From contig JBHLQS010000185.1 of the NCBI GenBank assembly GCA_048883405.1, positions 1 through 5,593 of the forward strand: 5,593 bases of DNA. The letters run 5' to 3'. The position numbers and the translations under genes were made by a program. The DNA is from SMTZ1-83 sp048883405. GTDB taxonomy: Archaea; Asgardarchaeota; Thorarchaeia; Thorarchaeales; Thorarchaeaceae. The notes beneath the pieces are model-generated. The model was not told the origin of the DNA. It made no database searches and saw nothing but the letters and a program-made list of their open reading frames with translations. Positions 1 through 5,593 of the stretch are shown in pieces. The number at the start of each line of letters is the position of its first letter. Positions within the stretch are counted from its first letter, which is position 1.

Positions 1-2034
1 CTTGATATGGTCAGAATGGATGGCCTCATTCGCGCAAATGCAGGAGTGAAACTTGGCGAAATGGTGGAGGTTGGGACTATTACCATCTCTGATGCGACCA
101 GGGTTGTTCTAGCACCGAGTCAGCCAGTACGATTCCAGCCAGGATTTGAGGAATACATTAAGCAACAGATTATGAACCGGCCTATGACAAGAGGAGATAT
201 CATCCTAATAGCATCTATAGGACAAGGTCTTCAGTTCACTGCAACCTCTGTTGGTCCAACCAAACATGTTAGAGTCACTGCATCAACGAAACTCGAGGTT
301 CTCACTCGCCCTGCAAAACCTGAGGAGATTTCAATCCCCCAAGTCACTTACGAAGACATAGGTGGTCTGAGCAAGGAGATACAGAAAATCCGAGAAATGG
401 TGGAGCTCCCCATAAAATCGCCCGAGCTCTTTAGACGTCTCGGAATATCGCCTCCAAAAGGTGTCTTACTACATGGTCCGCCTGGAACAGGCAAGACACT
501 TATCGCGAAAGCTGTGGCAAATGAGTCAGGTGCAAACTTCAAGACGATTAATGGACCAGAGATAATGTCCAAATTCTATGGCGAATCTGAACAGAAATTG
601 AGGGAGGCTTTTGAGGAAGCTGAGAAGAATGCCCCAAGCATTATCTTCATCGATGAACTTGACAGCATTGCACCAAAGAGGGCTGAAGTAACGGGAGAAG
701 TTGAGAGAAGGGTCGTTGCTCAACTACTTGCTCTGATGGATGGACTAGCAGGCAGAGGGCAGGTCATAGTAATTGGAGCCACAAACCGGGTGGATGATGT
801 TGATGAAGCTCTGAGAAGACCCGGTCGATTTGACCGCGAGATTGAGATTGGAGTGCCTGACCGAAAGGGCCGCCTTGAGATACTTCAGATTCATACCAGA
901 TCCATGCCTCTGGAGGAAGGACTTGATCTTCAAAGGTTGGCTTCAGTCACTCATGGATTCGTTGGTGCGGACCTCGCGGCCCTAGCTAGAGAAGCCGCGA
1001 TGGAAGCGCTCCGCAGAGCGCTGCCTCACGTAGATCCTGAAACTGGAGATATCCCTCCAGATGTGCTTCGTGATCTTTTTGTCACACAGAATGATTTCGA
1101 TATTGCACTCTCTGGTATCTCACCTTCTGCTCTCAGGGAGGTGCTAGTGGAAAAACCGAATGTGCAATGGGAGGATATTGGCGGACTGGAAAATGCGAAA
1201 AAGGCGCTACTGGAGTCTGTGGAAGGTCCTCTCAAGTTTCCGGATGTCTTCACAGAAATGAAGATTAGGACACCAAAGGGGATTCTTCTCTATGGGCCGC
1301 CAGGTACTGGAAAGACTCTGCTCGCGAAAGCAGTCGCCACTACGAGTGAGGCTAACTTCATCTCAATCAAGGGACCTGAGATTTTCAACAAATATGTGGG
1401 AGAATCAGAAAAAGCTGTGAGGGAGATTTTCAAGAAAGCTAGACAGGTTGCTCCATGCGTAATCTTCTTTGATGAGATAGATGCGCTGCTCAGTCAGCGT
1501 GGGCAGCAAGATGAAACTGGAGTGACACAGAGGATTGTGAACCAGTTCTTGGCTGAGGTTGATGGACTTCAGACTCTACAGAATGTCCTTGTCATTGGCG
1601 CTACGAATCGCCCAGACATCATGGATCCAGCAATGCTTCGTCCAGGTCGGTTTGATATATTATTGCATGTGGAAGCACCAGACAAGGACGCAAGACTGGA
1701 AATACTCAAGGTGCACACAGTTGCAAGAGGCATTCCGGGTTCGGAGAATCTTGATTTGGAGAAACTTGCAGAAAAGACAGCCAATTTCTCTGGAGCTGAC
1801 ATTGAGGGGTTGGTAAGAGTGGCAGTGATGATTGCTGTCACTGAAGGTTCAACGCCTACAAATATCCAGATGAAGGCTAGGGAACTTGAAATGAAACATT
1901 TCGAGGAAGCTCTGAAAACAGTACGACCCACTTTGACACCTAAAGTGCTGGAGTATTATGAGAAGATCTCTGCAGCTCTAGAAGGCCGTCAGATTGAACC
2001 AGAAAGATCGACACGATCTGATCTCTATGTATAG
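1..2034 (+). CDS. Cdc48/VAT-type double AAA+ ATPase (p97 homologue), 5' end outside window
   Basis: This is an ATP-driven hexameric unfoldase of the Cdc48/VCP/VAT family, acting in the cytosol. The frame is open from base 1 (Leu-Asp precede the first Met at base 7), and the sequence starts inside the N domain, so roughly 50 residues are probably missing; no start is called. Numbering from the Met at base 7: rest of the N domain to about 105, D1 ring about 113-340, D2 ring about 385-640, C-terminal helix and tail to 675. D1 shows Walker A GPPGTGKT 157-164, pore loop KFYG 189-192, Walker B IIFIDE 212-217, sensor-1 Asn260, and arginine fingers Arg271 and Arg274. D2 shows Walker A 430-437, pore loop KYVG 462-465, Walker B VIFFDE 485-490, sensor-1 Asn534, and fingers Arg545 and Arg548. 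Both rings therefore look catalytically intact. The protein ends Leu-Tyr-Val, a hydrophobic-Tyr-X tail known in proteasome-docking ATPases. Family assignment is secure; substrate and partners are not visible. Confidence 0.97.
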   Translation, partial: LDMVRMDGLIRANAGVKLGEMVEVGTITISDATRVVLAPSQPVRFQPGFEEYIKQQIMNRPMTRGDIILIASIGQGLQFTATSVGPTKHVRVTASTKLEVLTRPAKPEEISIPQVTYEDIGGLSKEIQKIREMVELPIKSPELFRRLGISPPKGVLLHGPPGTGKTLIAKAVANESGANFKTINGPEIMSKFYGESEQKLREAFEEAEKNAPSIIFIDELDSIAPKRAEVTGEVERRVVAQLLALMDGLAGRGQVIVIGATNRVDDVDEALRRPGRFDREIEIGVPDRKGRLEILQIHTRSMPLEEGLDLQRLASVTHGFVGADLAALAREAAMEALRRALPHVDPETGDIPPDVLRDLFVTQNDFDIALSGISPSALREVLVEKPNVQWEDIGGLENAKKALLESVEGPLKFPDVFTEMKIRTPKGILLYGPPGTGKTLLAKAVATTSEANFISIKGPEIFNKYVGESEKAVREIFKKARQVAPCVIFFDEIDALLSQRGQQDETGVTQRIVNQFLAEVDGLQTLQNVLVIGATNRPDIMDPAMLRPGRFDILLHVEAPDKDARLEILKVHTVARGIPGSENLDLEKLAEKTANFSGADIEGLVRVAVMIAVTEGSTPTNIQMKARELEMKHFEEALKTVRPTLTPKVLEYYEKISAALEGRQIEPERSTRSDLYV

Positions 2035-2045
2035 TTCATTAATTC

Positions 2046-2081
2046 GGAGGGTCATCCACACCGACCCTCTAACATTTCTTT
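2046..2081 (+). terminator. Hairpin plus T-rich run downstream of the Cdc48 gene (probable terminator)
   Basis: GAGGGTC (2047-2053) pairs perfectly with GACCCTC (2063-2069) across a 9-base loop, and a G-T pair can extend the stem by one. The run TTTCTTT (2075-2081) follows five bases after the stem. The element begins 12 bases after the Cdc48 stop. Archaeal polymerase responds mainly to the T-run and the hairpin may only assist, so the call rests on position and shape. The right arm can also pair with a downstream copy of the left-arm motif (2082-2088). Confidence 0.42.
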
Positions 2082-2088
2082 AGGGTCG
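2062..2088 (+). repeat. Alternative stem sharing one arm with the preceding hairpin
   Basis: CGACCCT (2062-2068) is the exact reverse complement of AGGGTCG (2082-2088), giving a 7-base-pair stem with a 13-base loop. Its left arm is the right arm of the hairpin at 2047-2069, so the two structures cannot form together. AGGGTC occurs twice as a direct repeat (2048-2053 and 2082-2087) flanking its inverted copy. This could be a mutually exclusive RNA switch, a protein-binding operator with three half-sites, or chance in a short GC-rich patch. The pairing is seen; any function is inference. Confidence 0.35.
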
Positions 2089-2125
2089 CAACACTTTTGG
2101 CATCCATCCTACACAACACATTGTT

Positions 2126-2131
2126 GAGTGA
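2126..2131 (+). promoter_or_regulatory. Weak Shine-Dalgarno site of the GH38 gene
   Basis: GAGTGA lies six bases before the ATG at 2138 and partly matches the GAGGTGA consensus complementary to the 16S 3' end. An in-frame TGA at 2129-2131 overlaps it, so no start further upstream is possible in this frame. No convincing TATA/BRE pair was seen in the 103-base spacer. Confidence 0.4.
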
Positions 2132-2137
2132 CCTACA

Positions 2138-4630
2138 ATGGGGCAACGCTGGATAGTCAATCTATGCCCATTTCTGCATTTTGACAACTCAAGAATACAG
2201 ACGTATGAGCATAACATCAGCATAGTTTCTTGGAATGTCAAAAGCATTCTGGATTATCTTGAGGTGAATCCAAGTCACAAATTTAGCGTGGACCAAGTGA
2301 CACTTCTTGATGGGTTCAAGCGGCTCTTTCCTAATTACTGGGACTCCCTTCATCAACGGGTTTTGGAAGGGAGGATTGAGATCGTGGGTGGCACATATGT
2401 GATGCCTGACTTCATCATCCCGGATGGAGAATCCATAGTCCGCCAGTTTATGTTTGGCACTCGCTTCATCAGAGAGGAATTAGGAGTTGAGGTGAAGACT
2501 GGATGGGCAATAGATTCCTCGAGTCACTGTTCTCAAATGCCCCAGATTCTCCGGCAATGTGGGATTGCTTCCTATGTGTTTTGGAGGGGAATGCCATATG
2601 ATTCGCCGACTGAATTTGTATGGAAAGGGCTTGATGGCAGTCGAGTAAACGCGGTGTGGCTTTCAAATGGTTATGACAGCTCCGCATGGCTATCGGAGAA
2701 TCTCAGGGAAGCATACAGTAATCTACTCAAAGTCGCAGAATTAACTGGAGCGAAGGCATCCTCCCAGAATGTGCTTGTGCCTGTTGGCGGTGAGCTTGTG
2801 CCTCCGCTGCCTCACTTAGCTGACATTGTTTCCCAATGGAATGAGACTTTTCCAGACATGCGAATGTCGATTGTAACTCCAAGAGAGTTCACTGAGAAAA
2901 TCAAGGCAGTACAAGCCTCTCTACCCATGATGTCCGGAGAATTAGCATCAGGCCGCTTCTCATCTTCGAGATCTGGCGGTTTGAGCGCTAGAGTGAAGCT
3001 GAAGCAGATGAATCGCCAGCTGGAATCTATGCTGTATCTCACTGAGCTATATCTATCATTTGCAGGTGATATAGAGAATACAAGGGTATTGGAAAACCTC
3101 TGGCTAATACTTCTTTTCAATCAAGATCACAATATCATCAGAGGCACAATTGCCGACGAGCCCTATCAACTCGCAGTGCGTAGATTCAAGCAAGCATTGG
3201 ACCAAGCTGGTGAGATTCTTGAAGATGCCATAAGTGGCGTTGCGTCGCAGATTACATTTGACCCATCTAAGGCTTCATTTGTGGTATTCAATCCTCTTCC
3301 ATGGCGCAGGGATGATGTGACTCGGCTTTCCTTAGATCTCTCTAAGATTCACACGCAGTTCTTCAGAATTCATGATTCAAATGGAAACAGTATCCCGTAT
3401 CAAGTAATTGGGGAACTTGCTGAGGGAAGCCCCGCAGATGTTCTTCTTCTTGCACGAAATATGCCGAGTCTTGGATATAGAGTCTACACTATTGAGCCCT
3501 CAGAAAAGCCTCCAGAGTTTGAGTCCTCTTTGCGTACTGGCAATAATTGGGTGGAGTCAGATGATTTCATCGTCGAGTTTGATGATTTCAGTGGTGCAAT
3601 GACTAGAGTGTTTGATAAACGCAATCAGTTTGAAGCTCTACGGGGTCCAAGCAACTATCTCACAATGGAAAGCGATGTTGGAGACCTCTATAGATATGCG
3701 AGATCCACGCTTTCTGATGAGGAATCGGATCTAACGACATTGCGCCATTCAGGCAAGCTCTCGGTCGTTGAGTCTGGTCCTCTTAGAGCCACAGTACTAG
3801 TCGAGGGAGATTTCAAGGACTCCAAGAGGGTACAACGAGTTGTGTTGTACGAGAATCTTCATAGAATCGACCTTGAAACAGACCTGAATTTCAAGGGCCA
3901 TAGTAAGCGTGTCAGAGCCAATTTCCCTCTTACAGTTCTGACAGACAAAGTCGTAGTGGGTTCTCAATTTGGTGCGGAGTCCAAGATAGCCACACCGAAT
4001 GATCCTGATGGATGGGCTGACGCCAACCAGGGGCTTTTTTCCGGACTTGACTGGGTGGATTGCCCAGGACCAGAGTTTGGGATAGGATTGTCTGCATTTG
4101 GCCTACACGAGTTTGAATTCCAAGATGGAATGCTCAGTGTAACTCTGTTGCGGAGCGTGGAACACCTGTCCCATGGACGAGATGACGATGTTCTAGAGTC
4201 TAAGACTGCAAATGAAAACGGTGAGCATTCGTTTCGGATGTCCATTATTCCACACAAGGGATCTTGGAGAAACGCTACAGTATGGAGAACAGCAGCAGAG
4301 CATAGACTTCCATTAATTGGATATCCGCTGGAGGTTTCTAGGGGATCGTTGCCTGCTGAGAGATCATTTCTGAAAATTGAGGGAATGAAACTTGGTCTTT
4401 CCTGTCTCAGGATAGGCTCTTCTGATCAGGAAGTCATTATTCGACTCTATGAGGTAGCTGGCGAAGAGGGACGTGCAACTCTTGAATTTCCTTTTGAGGT
4501 ATCCAAGGTCAGTCTATTGGATCTTCGTGAGAATGTCATTGGTGACCTGCCAGCATCTGATTCAACCGTAACGTTTCCAGTTGATAATCACTCGATAATC
4601 ACACTCAAGGTCACGAAAGCTTCCGGATAG
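2138..4630 (+). CDS. Glycoside hydrolase family 38 (alpha-mannosidase-like) protein
   Basis: GH38 enzymes are zinc-dependent retaining glycosidases that cleave alpha-mannosides. The 830 residues are in the family's usual range and show the expected order: catalytic barrel about 5-255, helical middle domain about 265-345, then a long beta-sandwich region from about 375 to the end. Family marks include His14-x-Asp16 (zinc pair, in HFD), FSVDQV 49-54, GRIEIVGG 78-85, PDGESIVRQ 95-103, the nucleophile segment WAID with Asp126, middle-domain SARVKLKQMNRQLES 283-297, NQDHNIIRGT 328-337 with the third zinc ligand His331, VFNPLPWRR 383-391, and a C-terminal LLRSVEHLS 670-678. There is no signal peptide or membrane segment, so it probably acts in the cytosol. 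Differences from typical GH38 are Ser-Ser-Ser after Asp126 instead of Pro-Phe-Gly, Asn332 where Asp usually follows the zinc His, and Glu219 where an acid/base Asp is expected by eye alignment. The ATG is the earliest possible start because an in-frame TGA sits at 2129. The true substrate (N-glycan mannose, mannosylglycerate or another) cannot be told. Confidence 0.9.
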   Translation: MGQRWIVNLCPFLHFDNSRIQTYEHNISIVSWNVKSILDYLEVNPSHKFSVDQVTLLDGFKRLFPNYWDSLHQRVLEGRIEIVGGTYVMPDFIIPDGESIVRQFMFGTRFIREELGVEVKTGWAIDSSSHCSQMPQILRQCGIASYVFWRGMPYDSPTEFVWKGLDGSRVNAVWLSNGYDSSAWLSENLREAYSNLLKVAELTGAKASSQNVLVPVGGELVPPLPHLADIVSQWNETFPDMRMSIVTPREFTEKIKAVQASLPMMSGELASGRFSSSRSGGLSARVKLKQMNRQLESMLYLTELYLSFAGDIENTRVLENLWLILLFNQDHNIIRGTIADEPYQLAVRRFKQALDQAGEILEDAISGVASQITFDPSKASFVVFNPLPWRRDDVTRLSLDLSKIHTQFFRIHDSNGNSIPYQVIGELAEGSPADVLLLARNMPSLGYRVYTIEPSEKPPEFESSLRTGNNWVESDDFIVEFDDFSGAMTRVFDKRNQFEALRGPSNYLTMESDVGDLYRYARSTLSDEESDLTTLRHSGKLSVVESGPLRATVLVEGDFKDSKRVQRVVLYENLHRIDLETDLNFKGHSKRVRANFPLTVLTDKVVVGSQFGAESKIATPNDPDGWADANQGLFSGLDWVDCPGPEFGIGLSAFGLHEFEFQDGMLSVTLLRSVEHLSHGRDDDVLESKTANENGEHSFRMSIIPHKGSWRNATVWRTAAEHRLPLIGYPLEVSRGSLPAERSFLKIEGMKLGLSCLRIGSSDQEVIIRLYEVAGEEGRATLEFPFEVSKVSLLDLRENVIGDLPASDSTVTFPVDNHSIITLKVTKASG

Positions 4631-4709
4631 ACTATTCCGTACATTCAAGATAGCCTTTTGAAGCCAAGACAAAAGACTCATAGGACCAAGACATTAGTGA
4701 GGTCTGACA
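4631..4709 (+). other. Short intergenic spacer without clear signals apart from the ribosome binding site
   Basis: The 79 bases between the GH38 stop and the third gene hold one weak inverted repeat (CTTTTG 4655-4660 with CAAAAG 4670-4675, 9-base loop) and the GAGGT site near the end. There is no T-run of terminator quality after the repeat and no clear TATA box, so readthrough from the GH38 gene is plausible. No RNA gene is seen. Confidence 0.5.
4699..4703 (+). promoter_or_regulatory. Shine-Dalgarno site deciding the TTG start of the third gene
   Basis: GAGGT lies six bases upstream of the TTG at 4710, a standard spacing. The frame is closed upstream by TGA at 4698-4700, leaving only CTG 4704 or TTG 4710 as early starts. 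The first in-frame ATG (4782, residue 25) has a GGAGT ending one base before it, too close to be used. The site therefore favours TTG. Confidence 0.65.
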
Positions 4710-5576
4710 TTGAGCGACTTCTATCCTATCTCACCATTGGTCGGCATCACCAACACGAGCTATGCGGCCCAAGCTGGAGTTATGGATGAAAAGTGGGCAT
4801 GCCGTGTGGTCAGAGGCAAGAAGATTCTTGTCGAGAAGACGGTCCATCAATTGGATTTAGATTCCTTTGTGGGAGTGATCTATGGTCATATAAGACTTGA
4901 AGGCCTCAGCAGGCATGCAGTGGCTCAATGCGCTGGTAGACTGATGCAGTTCTCCCGGAAGTATCAAACTGCTGGAGTATGCCCGAACTACGAGATTCCA
5001 GATCTTGTATATGATGACGGCAGCTCGCCCACAGCCCCTTCCGAGGGGGAATCTGAGATTCAGGCCGAGGCTTCGACAAGTATTGATGATGTCTCTTTGA
5101 CAGGCGTCGGAGCCATACCCGAACTGCAAGCTCTAAACAGTAACGAACTCTGGGAGCACGCAATCCATTCCTATGGTGCAGTGCTATCGGAGTTGGCTGC
5201 ATATGGTGGAAATCTTCCCTCTGGCCATCTTGACGTCATGTTCGAGAATGTAGCTAATGAATTAGTCAGAATATGGAGCGCGACCGGTGAAGGAGTTGAT
5301 GTTCTTTCCAGTTTTGGAAACATGATTCTCAGTTGCTCAAAAGAAGCCCAGCTCCCTGCAGCTCCAGTGCACCAGATGAAGATAGAAACTGGACGTTGCG
5401 AGCTTCTAGCAATGGCAAGACAGATTGATCCCGATGGGAAGAAACTTCCAAGGGGCTATCCATGTGCATTTCATGAAAAGGTTGCAGAGAAGGTTAGCAG
5501 ACTTATCCGAGCCAAGATTGAAATCAATACCTCCTCAACTGGGTGCATTGTTCAAATCGCTCTAGACCTAGACTAG
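4710..5576 (+). CDS. Uncharacterised two-domain protein, C-terminal half possibly V4R/Bet3-like
   Basis: I do not recognise this 288-residue protein as a whole. Residues about 1-95 form a first compact part: a likely beta hairpin (about 30-46) followed by helices, with Cys31, Cys74 and Cys91. Residues about 101-135 are a low-complexity linker rich in Ser, Glu, Asp and Thr, probably disordered. Residues about 145-288 are a second part with several helices, then MKIETGRCELLA (223-234), GYPCAFHEKV (249-258), a helix, and two closing strands around AKIEI and GCIVQIAL (278-285). The order Cys230, Pro-Cys252-Ala-Phe, helix, strand, Gly-Cys279 and strand recalls V4R/Bet3-like and related small-ligand or hydrocarbon-binding domains, which are common in Archaea. 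That is a resemblance by eye, not a domain assignment. There is no signal peptide or transmembrane segment, and no catalytic motif. It starts 79 bases after the GH38 gene on the same strand, so co-transcription is possible. The TTG start is supported by a well-placed GAGGT. Confidence 0.8.
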   Translation: MSDFYPISPLVGITNTSYAAQAGVMDEKWACRVVRGKKILVEKTVHQLDLDSFVGVIYGHIRLEGLSRHAVAQCAGRLMQFSRKYQTAGVCPNYEIPDLVYDDGSSPTAPSEGESEIQAEASTSIDDVSLTGVGAIPELQALNSNELWEHAIHSYGAVLSELAAYGGNLPSGHLDVMFENVANELVRIWSATGEGVDVLSSFGNMILSCSKEAQLPAAPVHQMKIETGRCELLAMARQIDPDGKKLPRGYPCAFHEKVAEKVSRLIRAKIEINTSSTGCIVQIALDLD

Positions 5577-5593
5577 AATATCGCCGACAGCCT

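Noticed and set aside
1559..1816. Same-strand 85-codon frame overlapping the Cdc48 gene in another phase
   Set aside because: Fully inside a conserved domain and with no recognisable protein features, so an out-of-frame shadow.
1569..1931. Antisense open frame of 120 codons inside the D2 region of the Cdc48 gene
   Set aside because: It lies wholly opposite strongly conserved AAA+ coding sequence; its translation is Ser/Thr/Ala-rich without family features, as expected for a shadow of the coding frame.
2024..2044. TATA-like TGTATAGT at the end of the Cdc48 gene as promoter of the GH38 gene
   Set aside because: It overlaps the stop codon, lies about 105 bases before the next start, lacks a clear purine-rich BRE and would place the hairpin in the leader; not distinguishable from chance.
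2812..3120. Antisense open frame of 102 codons inside the GH38 gene
   Set aside because: Opposite the middle domain of a well-supported gene; no family resemblance and no ribosome binding site noted.
4655..4675. Inverted repeat CTTTTG/CAAAAG between genes two and three as a terminator
   Set aside because: Only six mostly A-T pairs with a 9-base loop and no T-run after it; too weak to call.
4857..5202. Two overlapping antisense open frames opposite the third gene
   Set aside because: They overlap each other in different phases and cover the linker region; the + strand frame has a good ribosome binding site and coherent predicted domains, so it is the real one.
5562..5576. CTAG-rich run at the end of the third gene
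   Set aside because: Explained by the Leu-Asp-Leu-Asp codons and the TAG stop; no second copy is seen, so not a repeat or attachment site.
1..5593. CRISPR arrays, insertion sequences, tRNA or rRNA genes
   Set aside because: No repeated spacer units, transposase motifs, terminal inverted repeats or RNA gene signatures were seen; the window is almost entirely coding.

Overview
The window reads as archaeal chromosome with three genes, all on the + strand, filling almost all of its length. The main evidence for Archaea is the first gene. It is a Cdc48/VAT-type double-ring AAA+ ATPase with the archaeal form of the first-ring pore loop (aromatic KFYG, not the KLAG of eukaryotic p97) and a C-terminal hydrophobic-Tyr-X tail of the kind that docks on 20S proteasomes. 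Moderate base composition, a Shine-Dalgarno-led TTG start and short intergenic gaps fit. A mesophilic lineage such as an Asgard archaeon (Thorarchaeota-like) is possible, but this is a guess from general resemblance; nothing in the window proves the phylum.

Layout: bases 1-2034 hold the Cdc48 gene, which enters the window already in frame and lacks its first N-domain residues. Bases 2035-2137 are a spacer with a hairpin followed by a T-rich run, plus a second, mutually exclusive pairing of the same right arm. Bases 2138-4630 encode an 830-residue GH38-type alpha-mannosidase-like protein without a signal peptide. Bases 4631-4709 are a short spacer ending in a good ribosome binding site. Bases 4710-5576 encode a 288-residue protein I do not recognise as a whole; its C-terminal half has a cysteine pattern and predicted fold order reminiscent of V4R/Bet3-like small-ligand domains. 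The last 17 bases hold nothing visible.

How the genes may work together: the first is a protein unfoldase likely to feed the proteasome, and the second is a cytosolic glycoside hydrolase with unusual active-site substitutions. Their adjacency recalls the eukaryotic pairing of p97-dependent extraction of glycoproteins with cytosolic Man2C1-type (GH38) trimming of the released glycans, but the 103-base spacer with a probable terminator argues that they are separate transcription units. The link is a hypothesis only. The most useful items for follow-up are the altered GH38 active site, the unassigned third protein and the alternative hairpins at 2047-2088.
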